From Actinomycetota bacterium (lineage in GTDB: Bacteria; Actinomycetota; Acidimicrobiia; Acidimicrobiales; RAAP-2): 64,000 bases of DNA. The translations under genes were made by a program, and so were the position numbers. The notes below the pieces were generated by a model. The model made no database searches. It had not been told where the DNA came from and saw only the letters and a program-made list of their open reading frames with translations. The DNA lies in contig JARCRU010000029.1 in NCBI GenBank assembly GCA_029850535.1, forward strand, positions 28,340 through 92,339, in the 5' to 3' direction. Shown piece by piece: positions 1 to 10,214 of the stretch (position 1 is the first letter of the stretch; each line of letters begins with the position of its first letter).

Positions 1-1389
1 CAGCAGCGTCAAGGTGCCGTAGAGATTGATCCCCATGTGCACCGTGAAGGGCAGGTTGAAGACGAAGATGAAGCCCGCGGCCAGCACCAGAGCGGGCAGG
101 GCCACCGACCCCACGAGGACCGCGTCCATCAGTCGGCCGGTCCAACCGGGGCGGGGACTGGTCAGGACCTTGGCCACCGCCACCCCCAAGATCACCGTCA
201 AGGTGGCGGTGATGACGGACATCTTGAGCGAGACCATGATGGGCTGCATGATCGATTGCTTGGTGAAGACGTCGACGTAGGCGCTCAGGCTCAGGTTGTG
301 CCAGGCGAAGGTGGTGTAGGGCTTTAACAGGGTGGAAAAGACCGCGCCCATCGCCGGCACCACCAAGGTGAGCGTGAAGAAGCCGTAGACGAAGACGTTG
401 AGAGCGACGCGTCGCCAGCCCTCGGGGTGAGAGCGCGGCGCGAAGGTCGAGCGCCCCGAGAGCACCGCGTAGTTCTTCTTTCGCAGCAGCCAGTTCTGGA
501 ACGTGAGCACGGTGGCGAGGGTGATGATGAGGAACCACCCCACCGCGGCGGCCTCGGGGAAGTTGGTCGGGAAGGTGCCGATGGCCGCCATGATGTTGGT
601 GGTCGCCACGGGAATGTTTGCATTGGCCGCGATGGTCGAGGCCACTCCGAAGTCCCCGATCGACTCGGCGAAGACGATGATCATCGCGGCGAAGATGGCG
701 GGCAGCACGATGGGCGCGACCGTGCGCGTGGTCTTGACCAGTCCCGCCCCGTGGATGCGCGCGGCCTCCTCGAAGCGTCGGCCCATGCCCACGATGGCCG
801 GCGCCATGGCGAAGTAGGCGAAGGGCACCCCGGAGAAGCCCAGGATCAAGACGATGCCGACCGGACCGAGCAGGGCCCCGCGCAGCCCGGGCGAGACCAG
901 CCCCATCTGAGAGAACATGTTGCCACTGGCCAAGATCTCCTCCCAACCCACCGAGACGACGTAGGTGGGAACGAGCAGGACGCCCCAGAGCAGGGCGGGT
1001 ATCCACTTGGCGACGCGCACGTCGGTGCGTTGGGAGATGAGCGCGAGCCCCGACGCCAGCAGTGTCGCGATCAGGGCGGCGCCCACGGCGATCATCAGGC
1101 TGTTGCGCATGCCGGCGAGTTCGGTACCGGAGAAGGCCTGGCGAAAGACGCCCAGCGTGAACCAGCTCGGTCCCTGGCTGAAGATGCGCGGCGAGAAGGC
1201 CAGGGCCAAGAAGGCGACGGTCGGGATGATCGACACCACGGCCAAGATGACCCACAGCAGGGGACGTCCCAACCGGCTCAGGGCCAGTTCGTACCAGTGG
1301 CGCAGTCCGCGTTGTTCGAGGGGAGACACACCGACGTACCCCTCGCGCGAGGCGAGGAGTACGTCGGTGTGGCGAGGGGATTCATTCAC
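1..1389 (-). CDS. ABC transporter permease, iron(III)/thiamine type (FbpB-like), truncated by window edge
   Basis: Minus-strand open frame translating to LRHWYELALSRLGRPLLWVILAVVSIIPTVAFLALAFSPRIF...PVATTNIMAAIGTFPTNFPEAAAVGWFLIITLATVLTFQNWLLRKK, multi-TM BPD-type permease; follows a substrate-binding protein gene. Start may be GTG at 1389 or GTG at 1329. Confidence 0.85.
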   Translation of the reverse strand, partial: MNESPRHTDVLLASREGYVGVSPLEQRGLRHWYELALSRLGRPLLWVILAVVSIIPTVAFLALAFSPRIFSQGPSWFTLGVFRQAFSGTELAGMRNSLMIAVGAALIATLLASGLALISQRTDVRVAKWIPALLWGVLLVPTYVVSVGWEEILASGNMFSQMGLVSPGLRGALLGPVGIVLILGFSGVPFAYFAMAPAIVGMGRRFEEAARIHGAGLVKTTRTVAPIVLPAIFAAMIIVFAESIGDFGVASTIAANANIPVATTNIMAAIGTFPTNFPEAAAVGWFLIITLATVLTFQNWLLRKKNYAVLSGRSTFAPRSHPEGWRRVALNVFVYGFFTLTLVVPAMGAVFSTLLKPYTTFAWHNLSLSAYVDVFTKQSIMQPIMVSLKMSVITATLTVILGVAVAKVLTSPRPGWTGRLMDAVLVGSVALPALVLAAGFIFVFNLPFTVHMGINLYGTLTLL

Positions 1390-1397
1390 GACGCGAA

Positions 1398-2480
1398 TTA
1401 GGCGACGTGCGAATTGAACCAGGTGTTGATCGTGGGCTCGAGCTTGCCCCAGACGTAGGGGTTCGGGAACGAGAACGGGATCGACGTGACCGCCGGGACG
1501 CGCGGACGCGACTTCTCACCCACCATGATCGGGAAGAACTGCGAGTCACCCTGGGGGTCGCCCGAGAGCATCACCGCTTGACCGGCGGGGCTGTAGACGA
1601 AGTCCGCGAACTTCTTCGCGTCGGCGATCTCCGCGGCGGGCGCCTTACCGTCGATGGCGATGGTCGAGGGGAGTCCGGCCGAGGGGTTGGGGTAGTACAC
1701 CTTGATGTTGGGGTTGGTGTAGGAGGCCCCGATGCCGCTGGTGTTCTGGGAGATCGCCACTTGGACGGTACCGGCGAGGAGTTCGTCCTTGATCGAGTTC
1801 TGCGACACGACGAACCCGTTGGCCTTCAACTTAGTCATGAAGGCCTCACCCTGCTTGACGCCGCCGAGGGAGTTGAACAAGGTGGCCAGGATGGGGTAGC
1901 TCGGACCGTCGACGGAGGGGTTGTTCATGCCGACCTTGCCCTTCCACTGCGGCAGCAACAGGTCCTGCCAGGTGGTGGGGGGCTTGGGGGTGACCTTGGA
2001 GTTGTAGATGAAGGCGCCCGAGACGGTCAAGCCGGTGGGGATGTAGCTCTTGTCCGCGGGGACGAGCTTCTGGCCGATCGCCGTGAGCTTGCCGGTCGTG
2101 GGCTCGAAGCCCCTGAGCAGTAGCCCTTCCTGGTCGAGTGCGGCGTAGGGGGCGTTGCCGTCGGTCCAGGCGACACCCCAGTGCGGGTTGTTCTTGGTGG
2201 CCTGGATGGTGGCCAGGGTCGGTCCGGTGGAGTTGTCCGACAACTTGCACACGATGCCCGTGGCCTTTTGGAAGGCGGTGCACATGGCCGAGTCGTAGCC
2301 CTCCGAGGAGAGCAGGTACAGGGGGGTCGAGCTCGACGTGCGCGCCGCGGTGTTCGACGAAGCGCCACTCACTCCGGCACCGACCGCGAACAACGCTGCG
2401 GTGAGGGGCAGGACCAGCAAACGGCGAAACGTGAAGCCTGACGACATCGAACTGATTTTGTTGGGGTTGGTTTCTGTCAT
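1398..2480 (-). CDS. ABC transporter extracellular substrate-binding protein (Fe3+/thiamine-type)
   Basis: 360-aa ORF with N-terminal signal peptide and periplasmic binding protein sequence (YNSKVTPKPPTTWQDLLLPQWKGKVGMNNPSVDGPSYPILATLFNSLGG); adjacent to permease. Confidence 0.85.
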   Translation of the reverse strand: MTETNPNKISSMSSGFTFRRLLVLPLTAALFAVGAGVSGASSNTAARTSSSTPLYLLSSEGYDSAMCTAFQKATGIVCKLSDNSTGPTLATIQATKNNPHWGVAWTDGNAPYAALDQEGLLLRGFEPTTGKLTAIGQKLVPADKSYIPTGLTVSGAFIYNSKVTPKPPTTWQDLLLPQWKGKVGMNNPSVDGPSYPILATLFNSLGGVKQGEAFMTKLKANGFVVSQNSIKDELLAGTVQVAISQNTSGIGASYTNPNIKVYYPNPSAGLPSTIAIDGKAPAAEIADAKKFADFVYSPAGQAVMLSGDPQGDSQFFPIMVGEKSRPRVPAVTSIPFSFPNPYVWGKLEPTINTWFNSHVA

Positions 2481-2745
2481 GCGCCCAACGTAAGAAGTAG
2501 AGATGTGCTGCGCGTGAACTCGCCGTGATGGGTGCGAGCCGAGGGCCTAATCATTTCGACAAAGTGTCCTAAGGATTAGATAAGACAGGGAGTCCGGTGT
2601 CAACTTCTCGAGGGGCGGTTCGCGTGCACGACGCCACGTTGGTCACTGGCAACTGCTCACTGGTGAGAGGCGAGGGTGCGGTGGCACGCCGAGCCGTCCA
2701 ACGAGATCATCCTCACCGTCTCGACGTCCGACGTCGTGTCACGGA

Positions 2746-3270
2746 TCAGAGTCCGGTGGTGCCGTCGAGGACCTCTCGCAGGAGGTCAGCGTGACCGTTG
2801 TGGCGCGCGTACTCCTCGATCATGTGTAGATAGATCCAGCGCAGGTCCACCGACTCGCCCGGTCGAACCCGCGCCGCTCTCGTCTCGAGGGCGAGCGCCG
2901 CGGCCAGTTCGCGTGAGCGTTGGCAGTTCGCGAGGAACACCTCGGCGACTTCCTCGGGCGACGCGGAATCGAGAACATTGAATTCGGCGTCGGGGTCGTC
3001 GTCGCTCGTGAAGGGTAAGGGGGTATCGGCGTCGTGCAGGATGCTGTCGAACCACCAGACTTCTACGAGGGCCATGTGTTGCAGCAATCCGAGCAACGTG
3101 AGGCTCGAGGGCGCCACGGCGCGTCGGGTCAATTGCTCGACGTTGAGTCCCGCACACTTCGTCAACAGCGTGGCACGGTGGAAGTCGAGCCAGCCCTCGA
3201 GCTGGTCGCGCTCGGGCGCCGCGCTGGGCTCGGGTGGGCGAATGGGCTGGGCAATCATGGTGATCCTCAC
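2746..3270 (-). CDS. DinB/DUF664 family protein
   Basis: 174-aa ORF: LEGWLDFHRATLLTKCAGLNVEQLTRRAVAPSSLTLLGLLQHMALVEVWWFD...WIYLHMIEEYARHNGHADLLRE, typical DUF664/DinB pattern. Confidence 0.8.
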   Translation of the reverse strand: MRITMIAQPIRPPEPSAAPERDQLEGWLDFHRATLLTKCAGLNVEQLTRRAVAPSSLTLLGLLQHMALVEVWWFDSILHDADTPLPFTSDDDPDAEFNVLDSASPEEVAEVFLANCQRSRELAAALALETRAARVRPGESVDLRWIYLHMIEEYARHNGHADLLREVLDGTTGL

Positions 3271-3327
3271 TTTGCGCTCGTGATGTGTCCGTCAAACTAC
3301 GCCCCGGGCGGTGCGGTCGTCCAGCGG

Positions 3328-3354
3328 CTGGCACTCGGTAGAATCGAGTGCTAA
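3328..3354 (+). promoter_or_regulatory. CIRCE operator upstream of hrcA
   Basis: CTGGCACTC-N9-GAGTGCTAA, near match to consensus TTAGCACTC-N9-GAGTGCTAA; 13 bp upstream of the hrcA ATG. Confidence 0.85.
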
Positions 3355-3366
3355 CAAGGAGGAAAT

Positions 3367-4416
3367 ATGGCTCGTCGCGCGAACGCTCCCGCATCCGCCG
3401 ATCTCGACGTTCGTAAAGCCACCATCCTCGAGGCGGTGGTGTCGGAGCACATCGACACCAACCAGCCCGTGGGTTCCTCCTCGGTCGCTTCGAGCGCCGA
3501 CATCGGGGTGTCGCCCGCGACGGTGCGCTCGGAGATGGTGTCACTCGAGCGCGAGGGCTACTTGGCCCAGCCCCACACCTCGGCCGGACGCATCCCCACC
3601 GACAAGGGCTATCGCTACTTCGTGGACCACCTCGAGAACGGCGTGCTCGGCCCCGCCCAGCAGCAGCAGATCAGCGACTTCTTCGCCAGTGTGCGCGGCG
3701 AGGTGGAGGACGTGCTCGAGCAGACCTCGACGCTGCTGAGTCAGATGACCAGTTACACCGCGGTCGTGGTGGGCGCCACGCACGCGCACGCCTCGATCCT
3801 CTCGGCGCAGTTGGTGAACATCGACGCCCACCACCAACTCCTCGTCACGGTCTTCTCCGACGGGTCGGTCATCAAGCACTCTCTCGCGCCGCACTTCGAG
3901 GTCGACCACGAGACCTGCGCCGAAGCCTCGCGCCAACTCAACGCGCTCCTGATCGGCACCACGCTCGAGTCCGCGGTGCAGGTACCCTCGCGCTCGGACC
4001 ACGTCGCTCAACTCGTGCGCGACTCCGTCGCCGTCCTGCACGCCCAACAGCCCACCGCCGACGGCGAGCAGGTCTTCATCGGGGGCAGTTCGCGCGTGGC
4101 CGACTCCTTCGACGGGGTGGACACCGTGCGTAAGGTCCTCTCGATCCTCGAACAAGAGCTCCTCGTGGTCTCGCTGGTCCAGGACATGTTGAGTCGGGGT
4201 CTGTCGGTCGCCATTGGCTCGGAGAACGGCTTCGAACCACTGTCGACCTGCGCGGTCGTCGTCGCTCCGGTGACCATTGACGGCACCCCCGCCGGCGCGG
4301 TGGGCCTGCTTGGACCGACTCGTATGAAGTACCAAGAAGCGATGGCCGCCGCCGGGGCGGTCTCACAACACCTAGCGCGCCACTTCGGTGGGGATGAGGA
4401 ACATGCCAACCACTGA
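3367..4416 (+). CDS. hrcA: Heat-inducible transcription repressor HrcA
   Basis: 349-aa ORF: RKATILEAVVSEHIDTNQPVGSSSVA...VSPATVRSEMVSLEREGYLAQPHTSAGRIPTDKGYRYFVD; CIRCE upstream, dnaJ downstream. Confidence 0.95.
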   Translation: MARRANAPASADLDVRKATILEAVVSEHIDTNQPVGSSSVASSADIGVSPATVRSEMVSLEREGYLAQPHTSAGRIPTDKGYRYFVDHLENGVLGPAQQQQISDFFASVRGEVEDVLEQTSTLLSQMTSYTAVVVGATHAHASILSAQLVNIDAHHQLLVTVFSDGSVIKHSLAPHFEVDHETCAEASRQLNALLIGTTLESAVQVPSRSDHVAQLVRDSVAVLHAQQPTADGEQVFIGGSSRVADSFDGVDTVRKVLSILEQELLVVSLVQDMLSRGLSVAIGSENGFEPLSTCAVVVAPVTIDGTPAGAVGLLGPTRMKYQEAMAAAGAVSQHLARHFGGDEEHANH

Positions 4417-5503
4417 TCTCTACGACATTCTCGAAGTCGACCACAACGTCTCGCCCGAGGACCTCAAGAAGGCGTACCGCCGCCTGGCTCGTCAACTGCA
4501 CCCCGACGCCAATCCCGGCGACGCCGCGTCCGAGGCGCGGTTCAAGGAGGTGTCCCAGGCCTACGAGATCTTGTCGGACCCCGAACGGCGCGCGAACTAC
4601 GACCGCTTCGGTCAAGACGTGGGCGCCGGCGGCAATCCCTTCGGAGGGGGATCGGTGCAGGACATCTTCGACATGTTCTTCGGTGGCATGGGTGCGCGTA
4701 CCCCCCAGCGGCGCGGTCCCCAGCCCGGTCCCGACGCCGAGGTCGGCGTCGAGATCACCCTGGAGGAGGCGGCCTTCGGGGCCAATCGTGAGATCACCGT
4801 GACCCTGCCCCAGCGCTGCGCGACCTGCGAGGGCAGCGGCTGCGCCGAGGGCACGTCGCCGGTGACCTGCGTGGAGTGCGCGGGCCTGGGCGAGGTGCGC
4901 CGGGTGCGCAATTCGATCCTGGGTCAGATGATGACCACGTCACCGTGTCCGCGCTGCAACGGCATGGGTTCGCGCATCGAGTCGCCCTGTGCCACGTGTC
5001 AGGGCGAGGGTCGCACCAACGGGTCGGTCACGATGACGATCCAGATCCCCGCGGGGGTCGAGGACGGGTCGACCATGCGACTGGCGGACCGCGGACCGGC
5101 GGGACTGCGTGGCGGGGCGAACGGACGGCTCTTCGTTCACCTGCGCGTGGCCCAGGACGAGCGCTTCGAACGCAACGGCGACGATCTGCACCACGAGGCG
5201 CACATCTCCTTCACCCAGGCCGCCCTGGGCGCCCACGTCGAGGTGCCCACCCTGCGGGGCACTCACCGCGTCGAGGTCGAGCCGGGTAGCGCGTCGGGTA
5301 CCGTGCACCGCGTCAAGCACGAGGGCGTCGAGCACCTGCACGGCCGTGGTCGCGGGGATCTCTACGTGCACCTGGTCGTGGACGTGCCGCGCGAGCTCGA
5401 CGACGTCGAGCGCGACCTGCTGCGACAATTGGCCCAGCACCGTGGCGAGGAGGTCGCCGAGCATCACGCGGCGGGCCTGTTCCGCAAACGAGCCAAGCGA
5501 TGA
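4388..5503 (+). CDS. dnaJ: Chaperone DnaJ
   Basis: J-domain (YDILEVDHNVSPEDLKKAYRRLARQLHPDANPGD), four CxxC zinc repeats (CATCEGSGC, CVECAGLG, CPRCNGMG, CATCQGEG). Likely start at internal ATG 4403. Confidence 0.95.
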   Translation: MGMRNMPTTDLYDILEVDHNVSPEDLKKAYRRLARQLHPDANPGDAASEARFKEVSQAYEILSDPERRANYDRFGQDVGAGGNPFGGGSVQDIFDMFFGGMGARTPQRRGPQPGPDAEVGVEITLEEAAFGANREITVTLPQRCATCEGSGCAEGTSPVTCVECAGLGEVRRVRNSILGQMMTTSPCPRCNGMGSRIESPCATCQGEGRTNGSVTMTIQIPAGVEDGSTMRLADRGPAGLRGGANGRLFVHLRVAQDERFERNGDDLHHEAHISFTQAALGAHVEVPTLRGTHRVEVEPGSASGTVHRVKHEGVEHLHGRGRGDLYVHLVVDVPRELDDVERDLLRQLAQHRGEEVAEHHAAGLFRKRAKR

Positions 5504-6210
5504 GACACGAGTGGCCGCGTCGCGTGGCCGCGTTGACGCAACTGCGCGTCGACGACATCAACGTGCCCGAGTTGTCGCGCGACGAGGATCACCACCTGCG
5601 TCGCGTGCTGCGCGCGCGCGAGGGCGAGGAACTCGTCCTCTGCGACGGTCGTGGTTCCTGGCGCTTCGCGAAGGTGGCCGCCGCCGGCCTCGCGGACGTG
5701 GGCGAGGTGTTCCTCGACGCGCCCACGCCCACGACGACGCTCTACCTGGCTCCCCTCAAGGGTGAACGCGGGGAGTGGGCCGTGGCCAAGGCCACCGAGG
5801 TCGGGGTCAGCGAGATCGTGCCGCTGGTGAGTGAACGCGTGGCCCAGAAGTTCCGTGGTGAGGCTCGCGACAGGGTCGTGAGCCGGTGGCGACGTGTCGC
5901 GGTCGAGACCGCGGGCCAGTGCCGCCGCAGCTACGACCTGGTGATCGCCGACCCCGTGACGCCCGCTGAGGTGCCCGCGCACGTGGCGGTGGCCGACATG
6001 TCCGGCAGTGGGGACTGGCGCGGGGTCACGAGCGTGGCGGTGGGTCCCGAGGGTGGCTGGTCCCGCGACGAGTGGGCGTCGACGCGTCGACGCGTCTCGC
6101 TCGGGCCCAGCGTCCTACGAGGGGAAACGGCGGCCGTGGTCGCCGGCGCGCTCGTAACGTTCACCAATGGTTCATGGGGATTTACCCTGGGGGGTGCGCC
6201 AAATGAGTAA
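5500..6210 (+). CDS. rsmE: 16S rRNA (uracil(1498)-N(3))-methyltransferase
   Basis: 236-aa ORF, RsmE-like: ELSRDEDHHLRRVLRAREGEELVLCDG...APLKGERGEWAVAKATEVGVSEIVPL...SVAVGPEGGW. Confidence 0.92.
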   Translation: MRHEWPRRVAALTQLRVDDINVPELSRDEDHHLRRVLRAREGEELVLCDGRGSWRFAKVAAAGLADVGEVFLDAPTPTTTLYLAPLKGERGEWAVAKATEVGVSEIVPLVSERVAQKFRGEARDRVVSRWRRVAVETAGQCRRSYDLVIADPVTPAEVPAHVAVADMSGSGDWRGVTSVAVGPEGGWSRDEWASTRRRVSLGPSVLRGETAAVVAGALVTFTNGSWGFTLGGAPNE

Positions 6211-6225
6211 TGATGAGAGCAACAC

Positions 6226-6570
6226 ATGACTGAGTGCCTCTTCTGCAAGATCGTCGCTGGCGAGATCCCCTCCACACCGGTGGCCCAGAGCGAGACCTCG
6301 TTGGCGATCCGCGACATCGATCCTCAGGCGCCGGTGCACGTGCTCGTGATCCCCAAGGCGCACGTCACCAGTGCCGACCACGTACCCCTCGATCACGGCG
6401 GTGTGGTGGACGACCTAGTACTGCTCGCGCAACGCGTGGCCGAGATCGAGGGCGTGCGCGAGAGCGGCTACCGTCTCGTGATGAACGTGGGCGTCGACGC
6501 GCAGATGACGGTGCCGCACCTGCACCTGCACGTGCTCGGCGGAAGAAAGATGGAGTGGCCCCCCGGATGA
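6226..6570 (+). CDS. Histidine triad (HIT/HinT) family protein
   Basis: CLFCKIVAGEIPSTPVAQSETSLAIRDIDPQAPVHVLVIPKAH...HLHLHVLGG HIT motif. Confidence 0.93.
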   Translation: MTECLFCKIVAGEIPSTPVAQSETSLAIRDIDPQAPVHVLVIPKAHVTSADHVPLDHGGVVDDLVLLAQRVAEIEGVRESGYRLVMNVGVDAQMTVPHLHLHVLGGRKMEWPPG

Positions 6571-7532
6571 CCTTCGATGCCGCGGCCGACGAGGCCCTCA
6601 TGGCGACCACCTTCGTACCTAACACCCACCTGATGTCGGGTTTGCTCGGACCGCGCGACGAGCACCTGCGCGTCATCGAGCGCTCCTTCCCGCACTCCAA
6701 GATTCGCGTGCAGGGCAACCAGATCACGGTGGCCGGCCCCGACGCGGCGACGGTGCTGCGGTTGTTCGATGAATTGGTGCTGGTGCTCGAGAGCGGGCAG
6801 TCGCTCGATCCCGTGAAGATCTCGCGCACCGTCGACATGGTGGCCGACGACCTGCGGCCCTCGGAGGTCCTGCGACACGAGGTGGTGCGCGGCGCCAAGG
6901 GCAAGGCGATCCGTCCCTCGACCGCTGGTCAAAAGCGCTACACCGACGCCATCGAGAAGTCGATCATCACCTTCGGCATCGGCCCCGCCGGTACCGGCAA
7001 GAGTTACCTCGCCGTCGCCGCCGCGGTGCAGGCGTTGCACCGGCGCCAGGTGCACCGCATCGTGCTGACGCGCCCGGCCGTCGAGGCCGGCGAGCACCTC
7101 GGTTTCCTGCCCGGTGACCTCATGGCCAAGGTGGACCCCTACCTGCGACCGCTCTACGACGCGCTCTACGACATGGTCGGACCCGACGGGGCCCAGCGCC
7201 TCATCGCCAACGGCACCATTGAAGTGGCGCCGCTGGCCTTCATGCGCGGACGCACCCTCAACGACTCCTTCATCATCCTCGACGAGGCCCAGAACACCAC
7301 GCCCGAGCAGATGAAGATGTTCCTGACGCGTATCGGCTTCAACGCCAAGGCCGTCGTCACCGGCGACGTCACCCAGGTCGACCTCAATGGCAAGCCCTCG
7401 GGCTTGGCGTCCATCGAGAACATCCTCGGACGCATCGACGACATCTCTTTCGTGCACCTGGGCGCCAAGGACGTGGTGCGCCACCGCATCGTGGCCGACA
7501 TCGTGGCCGCCTACGACCGCCACACCAACTGA
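6567..7532 (+). CDS. phoH: PhoH family ATPase
   Basis: [22 protein letters not shown] Walker [41 protein letters not shown]; true start is the ATG overlapping the HIT stop (ATGA). Confidence 0.93.
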   Translation: MTFDAAADEALMATTFVPNTHLMSGLLGPRDEHLRVIERSFPHSKIRVQGNQITVAGPDAATVLRLFDELVLVLESGQSLDPVKISRTVDMVADDLRPSEVLRHEVVRGAKGKAIRPSTAGQKRYTDAIEKSIITFGIGPAGTGKSYLAVAAAVQALHRRQVHRIVLTRPAVEAGEHLGFLPGDLMAKVDPYLRPLYDALYDMVGPDGAQRLIANGTIEVAPLAFMRGRTLNDSFIILDEAQNTTPEQMKMFLTRIGFNAKAVVTGDVTQVDLNGKPSGLASIENILGRIDDISFVHLGAKDVVRHRIVADIVAAYDRHTN

Positions 7533-8035
7533 TGATCGATATCTACGCCGCCGACGAACAAGGTGACGTCACGGTCGACCTCGAGCGCTGGAGCGAACTC
7601 TGCCGCCAGGCGCTGATCGAGGAGGGGGTGCGCGGACTGGCCGAGGTGTCGCTCATCTTCACCGGCGAGGCCGCGATGGGCGAGCTCAACGAGCAGTTCA
7701 TGGGCAAGCGCGGACCGACCGACGTCTTGTCCTTTCCCATCGACGCCGAACCCGAACCCACGGGTCGAGTTCCCGACGCCGGCGGGACCGGACCGGGCGA
7801 GACTCCCACGGCCGACATCCCCCAACTGGTGGGGGACATCGTGATCTGTCCCGCCGTGGCCGCGCGCAACGCGATCGAGCACGGGTGCTCCTTCGAGGAC
7901 GAAGTGGCGCTCCTGGTGGTGCACGGGGTGTTGCACCTGCGTGGTTGGGACCACGTGGTCGACGAGGAGGCCGAGCGGATGGAGGCGCGCGAGCAGGAAC
8001 TGCTCAGTCGCCACTACCGCTCGAACGCGACGTGA
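7532..8035 (+). CDS. ybeY: Endoribonuclease YbeY
   Basis: [13 protein letters not shown] ... [28 protein letters not shown] (UPF0054 motif HGxLHLxGxDH). Confidence 0.93.
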   Translation: MIDIYAADEQGDVTVDLERWSELCRQALIEEGVRGLAEVSLIFTGEAAMGELNEQFMGKRGPTDVLSFPIDAEPEPTGRVPDAGGTGPGETPTADIPQLVGDIVICPAVAARNAIEHGCSFEDEVALLVVHGVLHLRGWDHVVDEEAERMEAREQELLSRHYRSNAT

Positions 8036-9312
8036 TCGGGGCCGTCTGGACCGGGACGGACAGCGCCCTCGCCTCGACGGTCGTAGTGCTGTTGTTGCTC
8101 TCGGGTTTCTTCGCCATGGCCGAGACGTCACTGGTGCGAATGAACAAGAGCCGGGCGCGCTCGTTGAAGGAGCAGTCCCGGCGCGGCTCCTCGGCCCTCG
8201 TCGCGCTGGCCGAGGCTCCGGAGAAATTCCTCAACCCCCTGCTTCTGCTCGTCCTGATCTGTCAACTGGTCTCGGCCACCATGGTGGGCGTGCTGGCGTC
8301 GCGACTCTTCGGCGCGGCGGGACTGTTGATCTCGACGGTCGGTGAGGTCGTCGTCATCTTCGTCATCTTCGAGGCGATCCCGAAGAACTTCGCCGTGCAG
8401 CACCCGGACTCCTCGGCCCTGGCGACCGCGCCGGTGGTGGCGGCGCTGCTCAACTTCTGGCCCATCAAGTGGTTGTCCAAACTGCTCCTCTCGGTCGCCC
8501 AGGGCGTCATTCGCCTGTTCTTCGGCGGCGGCACCGGCGTGACGCGCATGACCGAGGACGAGGTGCTCGCGATGGCTGACGTCGCCCACGAGGACGAGGC
8601 GATCGAGAGTGACGAGCGCAACTTCATTCGCAGCGTCATTGAATTCGGCGACACGATCGTGCGCGAGGTGATGGTGCCGCGCATCGACATGGTCGACGTC
8701 GCCGCGCAGTCGAGCGTGCGCTCGGCACTCGAGACCGCCATCGAGACGGGCCGTTCACGCCTACCCGTGCTGGGCGAGAGCGTGGACGACGTGGTGGGCA
8801 TCGTCAACCTGCGCCACCTGGCCGGACTGGTGGCCGACGGCAAGGGCGAGGAGATGGTGCGCGATCACATGGGCGAGGCGTCCTTCGTGCCCGAGACCAA
8901 GCGGGTGGCCTCGTTGCTCACCCAAATCCGCCAGGGCACCAGCCACCTCTTCGTGGTGGTCGACGAATACGGCGGCACGGCGGGTCTGGTGACCCTGGAG
9001 GACATCCTCGAAGAACTCGTGGGCGAGATCACCGACGAGTCCGACCTGCCCCAGGACGACGACGTCGAGATGATTGAGGGCACCGGCCTCGTGGTGAGCG
9101 GGCGACTCAATATCGACGACGTGAACAACGAGTACGAACTGGACCTGCCCAAGGACGGCTGGGATACCGTGGGCGGTCTGGTGCTGGACCTCGCCGGCGG
9201 CGTACCCGCCCAGGGCGACGTGTTCGAAGTCGACGACTACGCGCTGACCGTCGTGCGCATGGACGGACGACGGATCGAAGAAGTTCTCATCGAGAAGTTA
9301 GGTGACCAATGA
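8032..9312 (+). CDS. Hemolysin/CorC-HlyC family transporter protein (CNNM-CBS)
   Basis: N-terminal TM (DUF21) region then CBS pair and CorC_HlyC domain: [11 protein letters not shown]...[32 protein letters not shown] at 8032 overlaps the ybeY stop. Confidence 0.9.
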   Translation: MIGAVWTGTDSALASTVVVLLLLSGFFAMAETSLVRMNKSRARSLKEQSRRGSSALVALAEAPEKFLNPLLLLVLICQLVSATMVGVLASRLFGAAGLLISTVGEVVVIFVIFEAIPKNFAVQHPDSSALATAPVVAALLNFWPIKWLSKLLLSVAQGVIRLFFGGGTGVTRMTEDEVLAMADVAHEDEAIESDERNFIRSVIEFGDTIVREVMVPRIDMVDVAAQSSVRSALETAIETGRSRLPVLGESVDDVVGIVNLRHLAGLVADGKGEEMVRDHMGEASFVPETKRVASLLTQIRQGTSHLFVVVDEYGGTAGLVTLEDILEELVGEITDESDLPQDDDVEMIEGTGLVVSGRLNIDDVNNEYELDLPKDGWDTVGGLVLDLAGGVPAQGDVFEVDDYALTVVRMDGRRIEEVLIEKLGDQ

Positions 9313-10214
9313 CCCGTTCCGGATTCTGCGCCATCATCGGGCGACCCAACGTGGGCAAGTCCACGTTGGTGAACCAGGTGGTGGGCACCAAGGTGACCAT
9401 CACCTCGGCCAGTCCCAACACCACGCGCAACGCCATCCGCGGCATCCTCACCGAGGGGGGGGTGCAGGTGGTCTTCGTCGACACCCCGGGCATCCACCGT
9501 CCCAAGACCGGACTGGGCAATCGACTCAACGAGACCGCTCGCGCCTCGGTGGACGGCGTCGACGTGATCATGGCCGTGGTCGAAGCCGGCAAGGCCATCG
9601 GGCCCGGCGATCGCAACGTGATCGCCACGATGCTCGACAAGTGTCGCCACCGCGACGGGCCCCAGGGCGTGGTCGTCGTGAACAAAATGGACAAGACCGG
9701 GCGCGACGCCATCGCCGCGCAGTTGATGGCCGCGCACGAGGCCGTCACGCTCATCGCCGAAGAGAAGTCCATGGCCGACGCCGCCACGCGCGTGGAGTAC
9801 TTTCCGGTGTCGGCCAAGTCCGGCGCGGGCACTGAGGAACTAATCGCCTTCGTGCGAGCGCAGATGCCCGAGGGCGAATACCTGTTCCCCGAGGACGAGG
9901 TCTCCGACGTGCCCGAGGCCATGTGGGTGGCGGAACTGGTGCGCGAACAACTCGTGCGCAAGACCAAGCAGGAGCTGCCCCACAGCATCCATTGCCGGGT
10001 CATCGAGTTCGAGTGGCCCCACATCCTGGTCGAGATCCTCGTCGAGCGCGAGTCGCAAAAGGGCATGGTCATCGGCAAGGGTGGACAACTCTTGAAGGAC
10101 GTCGGCATCGCCGCGCGTCGTCAACTCCCCGAGGGATGTTTCCTCGAGCTCAAGGTCTCGGTCGAGCCGGGTTGGCAGAAGCGCGACGACGTGATGGACC
10201 GCTTCGGTCTCTAG
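9309..10214 (+). CDS. era: GTPase Era
   Basis: FCAIIGRPNVGKSTLVNQVVG, DTPGIH, NKMDK, C-terminal KH domain (SQKGMVIGKGGQLLKDVGIAARRQL). Confidence 0.95.
   Translation: MTRSGFCAIIGRPNVGKSTLVNQVVGTKVTITSASPNTTRNAIRGILTEGGVQVVFVDTPGIHRPKTGLGNRLNETARASVDGVDVIMAVVEAGKAIGPGDRNVIATMLDKCRHRDGPQGVVVVNKMDKTGRDAIAAQLMAAHEAVTLIAEEKSMADAATRVEYFPVSAKSGAGTEELIAFVRAQMPEGEYLFPEDEVSDVPEAMWVAELVREQLVRKTKQELPHSIHCRVIEFEWPHILVEILVERESQKGMVIGKGGQLLKDVGIAARRQLPEGCFLELKVSVEPGWQKRDDVMDRFGL

Noticed and set aside
427-1401. 324-aa plus-strand ORF opposite the ABC permease
   Set aside because: High-GC antisense open frame rich in Arg/Gly/Asp/His; the minus-strand frame encodes a clear permease.
6234-6566. N-terminal extension of the PhoH ORF
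   Set aside because: Overlaps the HIT gene in another frame with Arg-rich nonsense; the ATG at 6567 overlapping the HIT stop is the natural start.
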